Shown piece by piece: positions 8,903 through 17,676 of a DNA stretch of 64,000 nt. This DNA is from Methanolobus mangrovi (GTDB lineage Archaea; Halobacteriota; Methanosarcinia; Methanosarcinales; Methanosarcinaceae). The stretch covers positions 992,001-1,056,000 of the forward strand of contig NZ_CP133594.1 in the NCBI RefSeq assembly GCF_031312535.1, read 5' to 3'. The notes under the pieces are model-generated. The model had not been told where the DNA came from. It ran no database searches and saw nothing but the letters and a program-made list of their open reading frames with translations. The position numbers and the translations under genes were made by a program. Positions within the stretch are counted from its first letter, which is position 1; each line of letters opens with the position of its first letter.

Positions 8903-9580
8903 ATGAAAGTACCGTCCTACATCACAAAACTTGATGATCTTCTCGGGGGAGGATACATAAAACCATCAAATATCCTTATTGCAGGTTCATGCGGAACAGG
9001 CAAGACAAACATGTGTATGCAATCACTGTTCAATGCTGCAAAACAAGGAGAAAACTGTGCTTACATATCTATGCTCTCAGAATCAGAAGACAAGATAATC
9101 AGAGCTTTGTCATCCTTTTCATTTTATGATGAAAAACTGCTAACTGATAAAATAAAGATATTTCCCATCAGTTCAGATGTGGTGGCAAAAGGAGATTTTG
9201 CCATATTCGAGTATCTGAATGAGAACATCCTTAAGCATAAGATCTCACGAGTTGTCATAGATACCATAAACATCCTGGAAGATATTGAAAGTACATTTGA
9301 TGAGAGACCATTTTACACATCTGAATTAAGAGCATTTGTCCAGAACCTTTTTCAGCAATTCGATGAATGTGGCATACTCCTTATAGCGACTGCCGAGATA
9401 CCTGCTTCAAACATATATTCCAGCTTATGGTCCTATATATTTGATACAGTGATCGTACTTGATACTGAAAGGGACGAACAGAACACCAAAAGATACCTTG
9501 AGATAATTAAGGTACGGGAAAGTGATTTTACAATGGGGAAACATGAGTTCATGATTACAGACCATGGAATTGTATTTTGA
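8903..9580 (+). CDS. KaiC/RecA-like ATPase, single domain
   Basis: This 225-residue protein opens with the KaiC-type LDDLLGGGYIKPSNILIAGSCGTGKT, so the Walker A (GSCGTGKT) is intact at about residues 29-36. The Walker B strand is SRVVIDTINIL near residue 118, and late LLIATAEIP and VIVLDTERDE segments complete the RecA fold. It is single-domain, like archaellar FlaH/ArlH and many archaeal KaiC homologues. The catalytic Glu pair after Walker B is not obvious. It is divergent from the winged-helix/ParA pair and convergent with the eight-gene KaiC operon, so it probably belongs to the same signalling cluster. Confidence 0.75.
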   Translation: MKVPSYITKLDDLLGGGYIKPSNILIAGSCGTGKTNMCMQSLFNAAKQGENCAYISMLSESEDKIIRALSSFSFYDEKLLTDKIKIFPISSDVVAKGDFAIFEYLNENILKHKISRVVIDTINILEDIESTFDERPFYTSELRAFVQNLFQQFDECGILLIATAEIPASNIYSSLWSYIFDTVIVLDTERDEQNTKRYLEIIKVRESDFTMGKHEFMITDHGIVF

Positions 9581-9613
9581 GCTTTCAAATATCAAAATAA
9601 CTCTGTATATAAA

Positions 9614-9641
9614 GGATTCTTCAGATCAAAGCTGAAGATCC
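9614..9641. terminator. Hairpin at the convergent junction
   Basis: A 7-bp stem TCTTCAG/CTGAAGA (9618-9624 and 9632-9638), extended by GGA/TCC, lies between the convergent KaiC-like gene and the 193-residue gene and overlaps the latter's stop. The T-run is weak on both strands, so it is only a possible terminator. Confidence 0.35.
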
Positions 9642-10207
9642 AGAACCTTAAGTTCACGTTGACTGTGGTCTTTTATGATGTTATTGAGTTTCATGCGGAC
9701 ACTTTTTATTCCTTTTTCACTTGTAAAGTGAGAAAGAATTTCTGTAAGCTGATCTATCATGAACTGATAGTCACGTTCTGTCCCTGAATCCCTTAATTTC
9801 TGCATAGACATTTCAGCTAGTTCGGAAGTCCACTCATTATCCTTATAGTAGATCTTTTCATCGACCTCTAATTTTTTCCTTGCAACTTCATTATTGACTC
9901 TTGCAAAAATAAGTTCGACTGTATGAGGATCACCAACAAATTCATTCATGAATTGCATGATATCCATTACAACTTCAAAATAAGGAATTTCAGGATTCTC
10001 GCATTCCTTGAACATCTGTGACAATTCCAGGCGCATATTCCTTTCTGCAGGCTTAAGAATATGATTTGTAATATCATCTATTGTAGCAACACAGCTTTCA
10101 ATATCCATATCACTGGATAACTCATAGGTATTACCCGGCAATACATTGAATCTGCTGTAATATTTCAATAAATTCTTACGCAACCGTTGAACATCTAAAT
10201 TAGCCAA
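9626..10207 (-). CDS. Helical protein of unknown function, last gene of the KaiC operon
   Basis: This 193-residue, almost wholly alpha-helical, charged soluble protein has no cysteine-rich, nucleotide-binding or membrane motif. The TTG start at 10207 is chosen because GGGTGA lies 4 bases upstream. I do not recognise the family. It closes the apparent eight-gene operon that begins at 16532 and follows the GNAT gene after 28 bases; a scaffold or adaptor role is possible but unsupported. Confidence 0.6.
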   Translation of the reverse strand: MANLDVQRLRKNLLKYYSRFNVLPGNTYELSSDMDIESCVATIDDITNHILKPAERNMRLELSQMFKECENPEIPYFEVVMDIMQFMNEFVGDPHTVELIFARVNNEVARKKLEVDEKIYYKDNEWTSELAEMSMQKLRDSGTERDYQFMIDQLTEILSHFTSEKGIKSVRMKLNNIIKDHSQRELKVLDLQL

Positions 10208-10235
10208 AATATCACCCGAACCATTATATCGTCAT

Positions 10236-11030
10236 TTAAGCATCAAGTCTTTTAATAAATGAATCAAGTTCGTTCATTAGTTTGTTATCAAGCAATTCTT
10301 TTGAGTTTTGAAACAGTACCTGGAAGTCGCTGATGTCACTCTTTGATATAGATTTACCCATATTATCCCGGAACTTTAGCGACTCATAGCTACCAATGAG
10401 CTCAGGCAGCACCATACGCGGATAGTTTACAGCCATGGTCTTTAGCATGGCCCTGGCTCTTGGATATGGAAGTATCAGATAATCCTTATATCTTGAAGAA
10501 AGGCCATTGTTACCCGGATTCAAACACTTGAAGTTTAACTTATCTTTGAAAAAACGGGCAGCTCCCTGATTATCAGGCAGTGTTATAACGTTGGTTTCCA
10601 ATTGATTGACAGATATTGCAAATAATAAACGCCCTATACCGACATGTCTGTGTGCCGGATGTACCTCTATACTCCTGAGCAGATGAACTGAATAATTAAC
10701 AATATTCGTTTTGCCTTTGTATGTCTTCTCAGTTTCATCAGATATCTTTTCAAATCGTGCAAAACCCAGTAGTTGGTCTGAACCCTTAACAGCAACAAAA
10801 AGTGAATGTCCCGAACTTATTGAGCTTTTCAGCAGGAAATCATAAGGCATCCCAAACTTATTATGGAAATAATTAAAACCCACGTTATTGGATTGTCCAA
10901 TATCTATAGTGAGCTGGTCCACCGATATGCCTGTTTCCAATACGCCATACCCGATATCTCCGGCCATGTGCAATACATTTAAACCTTCAATTGCCATTTT
11001 ATCATCTAATATCTCAAGCATTTGCATGAT
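10236..11030 (-). CDS. GNAT-family N-acetyltransferase
   Basis: The open frame extends to a TTG at 11078, but the likely start is an ATG at 11030 (or 11024), overlapping the end of the coiled-coil gene by 17 (or 11) bases; the product has about 264 residues. The GNAT core is in the first 160 residues: strand SLFVAVKGSDQLLGFARFE, then the acetyl-CoA loop RSIEVHPAHRHVGIGRLLF (R/Q-x-x-G-x-G/A, motif A), and the C-terminal GAARFFKDKLNFKCL (motif B). The remaining 100 residues are helical and unassigned. The substrate is unknown. It is the acetyltransferase of the KaiC operon. Confidence 0.72.
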   Translation of the reverse strand: MMQMLEILDDKMAIEGLNVLHMAGDIGYGVLETGISVDQLTIDIGQSNNVGFNYFHNKFGMPYDFLLKSSISSGHSLFVAVKGSDQLLGFARFEKISDETEKTYKGKTNIVNYSVHLLRSIEVHPAHRHVGIGRLLFAISVNQLETNVITLPDNQGAARFFKDKLNFKCLNPGNNGLSSRYKDYLILPYPRARAMLKTMAVNYPRMVLPELIGSYESLKFRDNMGKSISKSDISDFQVLFQNSKELLDNKLMNELDSFIKRLDA

Positions 11031-12735
11031 CTGCAACAGAATAGAAAGTATACCTTCCTTTTTTGGTGGAATGAACAAGCTGTTCCTGTTCCAGATATGA
11101 CATTACAAGAGCCAGTTTTTCAAAATCTATAGAAAATCCATTTTCCTGAATTTGCTTTTCAAGCTGCTTCAGAGTTGCGGAACCAAGTACCGACAGTTGG
11201 CCGGTTATGACATCTTCTATTGGCATTTCAGAAAGTTTTAGGGGCCGTGGCTCCTCCATACCATACAAATCAGGAGTTTCTTCACGGACTTCCGATATTT
11301 CATCCTCTGTTACCTGTAATTTCTGTGAATTTAACATAGTTTCCTGAACTTGCTGTTGTATCGAGGAAAACATATTCTCCACACTGGCTTTGAAAGATTC
11401 CATCTCACAGGAAATAGCTATTATATCTTCATGGCTTGCTTTTGAAGCAACCATTTCCTCAATCCTTGACAGATCAGGAAGTTCAAAACTCTCAGATATT
11501 TGATTTTCTGTGATGGGTGAATTCCGGAACTCGGAAAGAATCGTGCCCAATTTGTTTATTGCCTTTGTATGTAGATTGACAGCCTTTGCTATGCTCTCCA
11601 TCTGTTCCTTTATCTCAATGAGATCCTTGGAATTAGAGGCTGTTTCTTCAAGCTGATTGTTTTGTAACTCAGCCATAAAACTGACATTCTCCGTGATATT
11701 AGCCAATTCATCCCTGAACAGGCCAATGTCGGAATTGATCTTATCAATATACCCCTCGTGAGATACTACTTTTTCGATAGTGTATTCCCGACTTCCAGTT
11801 TCAACAAAAGAACGGAAATCCTGGGAATTATAATTAGGAACATACTGGAAAAGCATCTTGAATAATTCTATATACGTCCCATGTATCTGTTTTATGGAAA
11901 CTATCTTGGAAGATATTGCTTCAGAAAGTCCCCGTATTATGAAAGATTCGTTTTCAAATCTGAAAAAATCAATACCTGCACTGAACTGACGTACACTGTC
12001 CCTGGCATCCTCCACCATTTCGGCAGCTTCCCTATCGCCGTATACCCCAAGCATGGCACTGTAAATATCATTCAGAGTCTTTGCATAAGTTATCTCAAGA
12101 ACATCAGGAGGTACTTTTGTAGCATCAAGAGATTCGGCATTAACAGAATCTTCAGCCTGCACAACCCTTTTAAGTCTCTTAGAGAACTGGTCAAAATCTT
12201 TTTTGAGCAGTTTTAACTCGGTCTCATCAGCCCTTGTTTGAAGATCGTTCTCTATAGAAGATAATAAATTTCCATTTGACTCAAGAAGTTCATCCATCCT
12301 TTCTTGAAGGTCCGTGAACTTTTTCTCAAATCCATATAACCGGGATTCCATTTCAGCATTGAGCGTTTCGGCTTCTTCCAGTCTGGATAACATACCCTCA
12401 TGAACTGCATTGAACGAAGTTTCATATGATATATCAGAAGAATTTGCCGGGTTATTAGCTTCATGAGAATCAGAAGCCTTTGGGCTATCAGAGACCACCA
12501 CCAGAGATGTTACCATCCCGGACTTCGAATCATCTTCATACCCAGAATTATCCTTTGTGATAGAACCATCCGCCTTATCATCCTTATTGACCATCACTTG
12601 ATCTGCATCTGCATCATAATCCGTTTCAGGAAGTGTGATTGCATGATTATCCATCTCAGTTTCCGTTGTCCATTCATCTTGAAAACCCGGATTTTTTGTT
12701 TCACAGGCATTTAAGACACATATTTCATCATCCAT
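11014..12735 (-). CDS. Long coiled-coil protein with C-terminal winged helix
   Basis: This 573-residue protein begins with an acidic, low-complexity region (about 1-115). Coiled coil follows (about 120-205, EEAETLNAEMESRLYGFEKKFTD), then a folded helical centre (about 210-330) and more heptad-like coiled coil (about 340-480). The end is a winged-helix-like domain (LSVLGSATLKQLEKQIQENGFSIDFEKLALVMSYLEQEQLV...GRYTFY). GGTGATC precedes the ATG. Its size and coiled coils recall scaffolds of chemosensory or archaellar motor-switch proteins (FlaC/D/E), but I do not see the FlaD/E domain itself. It lies 14 bases after the Roadblock-like gene in the KaiC operon. Confidence 0.65.
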   Translation of the reverse strand: MDDEICVLNACETKNPGFQDEWTTETEMDNHAITLPETDYDADADQVMVNKDDKADGSITKDNSGYEDDSKSGMVTSLVVVSDSPKASDSHEANNPANSSDISYETSFNAVHEGMLSRLEEAETLNAEMESRLYGFEKKFTDLQERMDELLESNGNLLSSIENDLQTRADETELKLLKKDFDQFSKRLKRVVQAEDSVNAESLDATKVPPDVLEITYAKTLNDIYSAMLGVYGDREAAEMVEDARDSVRQFSAGIDFFRFENESFIIRGLSEAISSKIVSIKQIHGTYIELFKMLFQYVPNYNSQDFRSFVETGSREYTIEKVVSHEGYIDKINSDIGLFRDELANITENVSFMAELQNNQLEETASNSKDLIEIKEQMESIAKAVNLHTKAINKLGTILSEFRNSPITENQISESFELPDLSRIEEMVASKASHEDIIAISCEMESFKASVENMFSSIQQQVQETMLNSQKLQVTEDEISEVREETPDLYGMEEPRPLKLSEMPIEDVITGQLSVLGSATLKQLEKQIQENGFSIDFEKLALVMSYLEQEQLVHSTKKGRYTFYSVADHANA

Positions 12736-12749
12736 AGCAGATCACCATA

Positions 12750-13520
12750 TCATACAAAAGACTCAAGTTTGTGTTTTATATCCGGTATCCATTCAGCCTC
12801 ACAGATATCAGCCACATAATCACCGTGCAGAGGACGTATCTGGTCCCTAATTATCATTTCAACAAGCAAAGGCCACAGGTCTTCTGTCATCCATTTTGGA
12901 GATGAGGCTATCTCATTGAAAGCCATTGCAAGCACCTGTTCAACTTCCCCCCTACCCATGACACCGGTGATCTTCACCTTTATATCTGCAAGGATCTCCA
13001 TGTTCTTTTTATACTCAGAAGACTGGGTGTACATTTCATTGAATACTATCTTGGACAATACACGTAACTCATCAGCCACTTCTTCAGGATAGGTAGCCAA
13101 CTGCTCTGCAGTCATTGGACGCTGCTCAAAGATATGCTGCATCACATGTTTAGCGATCTCGATCTTACCCATATTTTCTGAAAGATCCGCCCTTCCTGTG
13201 AAAAGGGAGATCAAAAGCGCTCCGCGACCAACTGCCGAGAAAATAACAGTACCAAAGTCATATTCAATGACCGATTGTCTGAGCCCCATTGCAAGCTGCT
13301 GGCTCACGTGTAACAGATTATGGCTGATCAGGTTGGTAAGCTCAAATATCTTCGGGCCGATACTATCCGGTATGTAGGAGGCGTATATCTTTCCGTCTGC
13401 ACCTGCAAATAAAAGTACATCCACATCACTGGATTGGTGTGTCCTTTTCAGCTGTGCGACCAGAGCAAACTTCAAAAGGGAAACATCCTCAAGGTCATCT
13501 TTTGTTTTTTTAACTGACAC
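12750..13520 (-). CDS. Roadblock/LC7-like domain protein
   Basis: This 256-residue protein starts with GTG at 13520, set by GAGGTGG 7 bases upstream. Residues about 15-120 show the Roadblock/LC7 pattern: strand DVDVLLFAGADGKIYASYIP, a long helix (KIFELTNLISHNLLHVSQQL), then VIEYDFGTVIFSAVGRGALLISLF, strands ending in a conserved small-residue turn. The rest is helical with a possible second wHTH-like segment. Roadblock proteins in prokaryotes serve small GTPases and polarity control; in archaea they also occur with KaiC-like signalling modules. It lies 19 bases behind the KaiC gene. The assignment rests on pattern only. Confidence 0.55.
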   Translation of the reverse strand: MSVKKTKDDLEDVSLLKFALVAQLKRTHQSSDVDVLLFAGADGKIYASYIPDSIGPKIFELTNLISHNLLHVSQQLAMGLRQSVIEYDFGTVIFSAVGRGALLISLFTGRADLSENMGKIEIAKHVMQHIFEQRPMTAEQLATYPEEVADELRVLSKIVFNEMYTQSSEYKKNMEILADIKVKITGVMGRGEVEQVLAMAFNEIASSPKWMTEDLWPLLVEMIIRDQIRPLHGDYVADICEAEWIPDIKHKLESFV

Positions 13521-13539
13521 GTCAATCCACCTCAGGTAA

Positions 13540-14625
13540 TCATTGAATTAATTCTTCCAGTTCACTCAGACTATCAATCTCTATAACTCCCCCATCATCT
13601 GAATCTGAAAAGAGAGTTTCATCCTGCATAAATTTTGTATCTTCGATCTGCAGAGTTCCACCGGATAGATCACCGATATCCAGCGGGACTTCAGGAGAGC
13701 TTGCTTCTTTTTCTTTTCGTCTTGCAAGGTCTTCCCGGGTCACTGCATCATTCAGGCCCTGGGATTCAAAGAATATCTGGAGTGTTTCCTTTGGAGAGAA
13801 CGGATATGACCAGTTTTCCTTAACGTAAACGAGACGTTCAAGCATCCTCTCACCTGCTCCGAGATCTGCAGCAGTCCTTATAGCCTTGTCAAAGACATCA
13901 TCATACTTGCGCATATCTTCAGCAGATACAAGTGGAGTGGTTCTTACAACAACCCCGACGCCACGAACAAATATGTAGGGATATACTTCTTCCCCATGCC
14001 TTGTTGCACGCATTTTGATAATTTCAAGAGCTCTGTTAAAAGCGCCCCCAATAGGCCTGTATGTCAGGTGTACAGCACCATCGGACATGTAAATTGGGAT
14101 CAGCACATCCTCACCGACAGTCTCTCCCGGAGAAGAGTGTTCTTCTGTTGTGATAAGGACAGGGCCGAGCTGCTTTAAAGTGTAGAACAGCTTCGTGATA
14201 ATCTCACGCTGCTCCTGTTTGTCCTGTATAGCCCATATAAGAGGAGTTAAAGGATCAATGATAACACGGGTCTTTACAGAATAGTTCCTGTTAGCTTCTA
14301 CAAGTGCAGGGAGTTGCTCATCTACAAGTTTTACGAAGTCCTTTCCTTTTGAATGGAAGAAAAAAAGCTCCTTTTCGTAGTACTTGTCGAGATTGAAACC
14401 CAGCATTTTCGCTTCACGCATGATCTGTTCGGGAGGTTCTTCCATACTGATGTAGAGACCATTCTCACCATGTTCAAGACCGTAATTCAGATATTGCATT
14501 GCAAATGTAGACTTTCCGGTACCACTTGAACCAACAACCAGAAAAGTCGTGTTGTCACGTACGCCACCTTCGATCACTCTGTCAAGACCTGCGATCCCGG
14601 TTGGTATTCTTTTCTCAGCACTCAT
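13540..14625 (-). CDS. KaiC-domain ATPase with acidic tail
   Basis: This 361-residue RecA-superfamily ATPase has the classical KaiC start RIPTGIAGLDRVIEGGV and an intact Walker A, GSSGTGKST (about residues 32-40). The EE pair after strand 2 follows (LYISMEEPPEQ), then Walker B RVIIDPLTPL near residue 125, LITTEEHSS, and the late RALEIIKMRATRHG arginine/lysine finger segment. After residue about 300 comes a flexible acidic tail (SDSDDGGVIEID) that could be a docking peptide. A strong GGAGG lies 6 bases before the ATG, which overlaps the previous gene's stop (ATGA). KaiC-like ATPases have been proposed as signal-transduction hubs in archaea; here it is the central enzyme of the operon. Confidence 0.88.
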   Translation of the reverse strand: MSAEKRIPTGIAGLDRVIEGGVRDNTTFLVVGSSGTGKSTFAMQYLNYGLEHGENGLYISMEEPPEQIMREAKMLGFNLDKYYEKELFFFHSKGKDFVKLVDEQLPALVEANRNYSVKTRVIIDPLTPLIWAIQDKQEQREIITKLFYTLKQLGPVLITTEEHSSPGETVGEDVLIPIYMSDGAVHLTYRPIGGAFNRALEIIKMRATRHGEEVYPYIFVRGVGVVVRTTPLVSAEDMRKYDDVFDKAIRTAADLGAGERMLERLVYVKENWSYPFSPKETLQIFFESQGLNDAVTREDLARRKEKEASSPEVPLDIGDLSGGTLQIEDTKFMQDETLFSDSDDGGVIEIDSLSELEELIQ

Positions 14626-14987
14626 TTATATTCCTCCGGGAATCCTGATTCATTAAAATTATTCAGGTCCTGTAAAGCTGGATCAGAATCCGGCATTAGT
14701 GAACCATTCTCAATTGAAAGTATCAGGGATTCATTACTGTCAAATGGAAAGCTTTTTTCTATGTAGATGGACTCGATGGCATGCCCCATTACCAGCATAC
14801 GGCCAGTAATGTCAACCCATCCAGTATCGTTTTTCATTACAACATTTATCAAGAGAACATTGTTGTTCTTTTGATCGATCCTTACACATTCACCCCTGTA
14901 ATGTGACTTATTCGTAATCACCCTTACAAATTCACCCATGAAATCTCCCAGATGATTATTAGCTGAAACTGATCTGTAACCTGACAT
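14622..14987 (-). CDS. Sm-like (Lsm-type) beta-barrel protein
   Basis: In this 121-residue protein, residues about 16-75 match the Sm fold by eye: GEFVRVITNKSHYRGECVRID resembles the Sm1 strand set (G..V.V......y.G....D), NNVLLINVV the third strand, and GRMLVMGHAIESIYIE the Sm2 motif. The rest is an acidic tail. Archaeal Sm proteins form RNA-binding heptamers and are normally stand-alone, so one translationally fused to a KaiC gene is unusual. AGGT lies 8 bases before the ATG. The assignment needs structural comparison; a generic SH3-like barrel is the alternative. Confidence 0.5.
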   Translation of the reverse strand: MSGYRSVSANNHLGDFMGEFVRVITNKSHYRGECVRIDQKNNNVLLINVVMKNDTGWVDITGRMLVMGHAIESIYIEKSFPFDSNESLILSIENGSLMPDSDPALQDLNNFNESGFPEEYK

Positions 14988-14995
14988 TCATATAC

Positions 14996-15910
14996 CTACT
15001 GATTTTTTTTCATTTTTGCAAGAAGTTCGGCAAAACTATCTGTCTTTTTAGCTTCTTCCTGCAGTTGTTTTGTTTCCTCGGAGACAACTGGTTCAGGAGT
15101 TACAGGCTTCTCTGATTGCTGTTCCTGGATTGTTTTGGTCATTGCACCAAATGCACCACCAAAAGTACTGTGAGTATCAGCAATAGATGAGAGTTTTTCT
15201 TTGAGCTTCCATGGTGGATCGAATATTTTTTCCTCGACCTTCATGCTGCTTGCAAATTGCATGTAAGCATTGCCTATTTCTGACAAACGACCATTTTCCA
15301 GTAACTTGTACACTGTCAGTGCCCTTACCCTGTCCCTCAATTCATTATCATCAACAGGTGGTCTGACACCTGAGAGTATCATCTTGTCATATTCATCCAG
15401 CATTACCTGGTATGCAGATATAGGCTGGAGATCTACTTTGAACTTACATACCTCATTGCCATTTTTGATACACTCGATCTCTTCAACTGAACATTCAAGT
15501 TCAAGCTCCTCCCTGAAGAACCTGTGGAGAGCATCAGTTGTAGCTACACACACTTTCTGATTGTTGAGTGCCGGGTAGAAATTACAAACAGGATTATTGG
15601 GAACTGCATAAATGTAATGCATTGGCGCATACGATATCAACTGCATATTACCAAGACCAATTTCCCGGAAGAAATCCATGTGGAAACGATAAAGCGAAGT
15701 GGACCTTATCAGCTCAATGGTACTGGCCTTGAGGAATTCCCTCGTCCCACTCCACGGGACCTTGGCTTTGGGGAATCTATCACTGATATTTTGCTGTAAT
15801 TTGAGCATTGCTCCAAAAGCACCCATTGACTGCCCAAAACTGCTATTGGACATAGGAGGAGCATCTCCACCAGGAGCACTCATGAAAGGAGGAAGACCTG
15901 GATCAGTCAA
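14996..15910 (-). CDS. V4R-like sensory domain protein
   Basis: This 304-residue protein begins at a TTG (15910), fixed by the near-perfect AGGAGGTG at 15917-15924. Residues 1-45 are glycine/proline/methionine-rich and probably disordered. Residues about 55-165 resemble the V4R (4-vinyl reductase-like) small-molecule-binding domain. Clear features are the cysteine- and histidine-containing segment NPVCNFYPALN, a helix with HRFFREELELE, and the terminal IECIKNGNEVCKFKV. The C-terminal third is helical and acidic. V4R domains occur in archaeal signalling proteins, often with chemotaxis or HTH partners. As second gene of the operon it may be the sensor for the KaiC module (inference). Confidence 0.55.
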   Translation of the reverse strand: MTDPGLPPFMSAPGGDAPPMSNSSFGQSMGAFGAMLKLQQNISDRFPKAKVPWSGTREFLKASTIELIRSTSLYRFHMDFFREIGLGNMQLISYAPMHYIYAVPNNPVCNFYPALNNQKVCVATTDALHRFFREELELECSVEEIECIKNGNEVCKFKVDLQPISAYQVMLDEYDKMILSGVRPPVDDNELRDRVRALTVYKLLENGRLSEIGNAYMQFASSMKVEEKIFDPPWKLKEKLSSIADTHSTFGGAFGAMTKTIQEQQSEKPVTPEPVVSEETKQLQEEAKKTDSFAELLAKMKKNQ

Positions 15911-15944
15911 TCAAAACACCTCCTTTTTGGTGATTAAGTTCATT

Positions 15945-16532
15945 TCACATCATCTCCCTTATTTGCTTTAGACCATGTTCAGTAAGTGTTCCCGAAGTGT
16001 CGCAGAAATTTTGCTCCCTCAGGTTCTTGAAACTGGCAGCCAGAGTATCGTTGTCAACACCGATGAAAAAAACAAGCTTCTGTAAGTCATTTACACCAGT
16101 TGAAAGCATGTAAAGGAGCTTTTTATCAACATCAGAAAGTGATTGTTTTTTCGGAGGAGTGCCACACATTGGCTGAAGATAGGTCTTTAGCGTATTGATC
16201 ACCGCTTCGTTACCTGCCAATAATGCAGTAGCTGAAGCCGTAGCTCCTTCTACAACAGATGAAGGCTGAAGATAATCGATCATGAGTACATGTGAAGTAC
16301 CAATGGTTCTCTGTGCCTTCATACGGATAGGATCAGTAACCTCCCTGCCCACCATCGTAATGCTTTTTAGAGGTATTGTTATCCATCCACCACCCTCAGA
16401 GAACCACAGGTTCAGGTTGGTAAGATAGAGAACACCTTTCTCCCAATTCTCGGAATAAAGGGAATTACCCATCATCACTGCTTTGTAAATGTAAGTTAGA
16501 TCAACTTTTGCGATACCCTGCTCTTGAGCCAT
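15945..16532 (-). CDS. CheF-like protein (PH-like domain plus winged helix)
   Basis: This 195-residue protein has two parts that match the archaeal CheF layout. The N-terminal beta-rich PH-like domain (about 20-120) contains KGVLYLTNLNLWFSEGGGWITIPLKSI, the 'ligand tag' strand pattern. The C-terminal winged helix (about 135-195) contains DKKLLYMLSTGVNDLQKLVFFIGVDNDTL and TLTEHGLKQI. Halobacterial CheF links CheY to the FlaC/D/E complex of the archaellum motor. Its presence as first gene of the KaiC operon therefore points to motility control. The protein is shorter than typical CheF, so a divergent relative is likely. Confidence 0.55.
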   Translation of the reverse strand: MAQEQGIAKVDLTYIYKAVMMGNSLYSENWEKGVLYLTNLNLWFSEGGGWITIPLKSITMVGREVTDPIRMKAQRTIGTSHVLMIDYLQPSSVVEGATASATALLAGNEAVINTLKTYLQPMCGTPPKKQSLSDVDKKLLYMLSTGVNDLQKLVFFIGVDNDTLAASFKNLREQNFCDTSGTLTEHGLKQIREMM

Positions 16533-16769
16533 ATGGAAACCCCATATATAAGAATTATATATATTATAATATAATTATAACTAATATTGTATTTGCCATA
16601 TTAATACTCTTCTGTTGAAAATCAAAATAAGTAACTTCTGCTTTTATGAGAACTTAACTTTTTAAGATATACTATAAAAACAAATAATAAAGTAAGTGAC
16701 TAAAACAAACTAGATCAAAACAAAATAGATTATGAACTAAAGTTACTGACAAATAAATTAGGAATCGTC
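16533..16769. promoter_or_regulatory. Promoter region of the KaiC operon
   Basis: This 237-bp A+T-rich gap separates the 3' end of the deacetylase/GNAT unit from the CheF-like gene, both read leftwards. The segment at about 16545-16575 is almost pure A/T with TATATATTATAATATA-like stretches and is the best candidate for the TATA element of the minus-strand operon. I see no operator-like dyad or terminator hairpin. Confidence 0.4.
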
Positions 16770-17648
16770 TTATTTAGACAAGTTCTTAAGTGGAAGGAAA
16801 TACCGTTCAACATTGCAACTGGCACATATAAAAGCAGTACCTTTCCTTTTGCCAGTGACCTGATATTTATACACAAGATAATGCCCGCATTTGCAAGGAG
16901 ACATCATTTTTTGTTCGCCTACAAATTTACCATCAAATACGATAGGATCCTGAGAGTCGGCAACATTTTCATCTTCAGATGGAGTTAACGGAGCAGTCTG
17001 ACTATCTGCAACAATAACAGTTTCAAGGACAGCACAATCATTTGCTTCTGCCGTATTGACATCATTTTTCGCAGTCTCAAGACATATTTCTTTAGGAAAT
17101 ATCTTAGCTTTACAGGACATTATATTACTTTCAAATACTGAAATATCCTCAAAGGATAATAATTCCTTTTTACCTTCATCAAGTATCAGATAACCCGGAT
17201 AATCACCAAGATTTACCGGTGAACTTGAGGAAGGTTCTACAAAATTAAGAGATTCGAAGAACAACTTTGCATTCTTATTTACAGGCTTTGTAATAACGTG
17301 ACCAAGTAGTACATTGGCTATAAGGAAAAACATATTTTTCCCCACGCCCCTCCTTGCAAGCTGAGGAGATATCTCAATACCTCGCAACACATACACAGGC
17401 CTTCCATCAGTTGAAGGTGAACTCCATTTTTCATTCATAGCCCATCCAACAACAGTATTGCCTGATATTGCCAGCACCAATGCTACAGTAGGTCTTTTAA
17501 GCCAGCTATTAAAATTGGAGAAATAATCCGCCATACCAAGATATTTTCTGAAGTAACTGAATTCACCTATCTTCAACTTGTCAAGCTCAAAAGCATGCTC
17601 AAGTTTACAGAAAGATATACCATCATCAGTTCTTGCAAGTTCAAACAT
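16770..17648 (-). CDS. GNAT acetyltransferase with zinc-ribbon-like tail
   Basis: This 292-residue protein has a GNAT domain over residues about 1-165. VALVLAISGNTVVGWAMNE is the central strand, and RGIEISPQLARRGVGKNMFF is the acetyl-CoA binding loop (RRGVGK). After it comes AKLFFESLNFVEP. An acidic linker (about 190-245) leads to a four-cysteine metal site (CKCGH...CASC, about 255-282). GNAT fused to a zinc ribbon suggests docking to a protein or nucleic-acid target. It lies 28 bases behind the two deacetylase-family genes, so opposing modification enzymes share a unit. Confidence 0.72.
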   Translation of the reverse strand: MFELARTDDGISFCKLEHAFELDKLKIGEFSYFRKYLGMADYFSNFNSWLKRPTVALVLAISGNTVVGWAMNEKWSSPSTDGRPVYVLRGIEISPQLARRGVGKNMFFLIANVLLGHVITKPVNKNAKLFFESLNFVEPSSSSPVNLGDYPGYLILDEGKKELLSFEDISVFESNIMSCKAKIFPKEICLETAKNDVNTAEANDCAVLETVIVADSQTAPLTPSEDENVADSQDPIVFDGKFVGEQKMMSPCKCGHYLVYKYQVTGKRKGTAFICASCNVERYFLPLKNLSK

Positions 17649-17676
17649 TTAATCAACTACCTTTTTAAGTATGGGC

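Noticed and set aside
11014-12735. Coiled-coil protein as FlaD/FlaE
   Set aside because: No FlaD/E domain signature is visible. Size and coiled coil alone are not enough, so only scaffold-like was stated.
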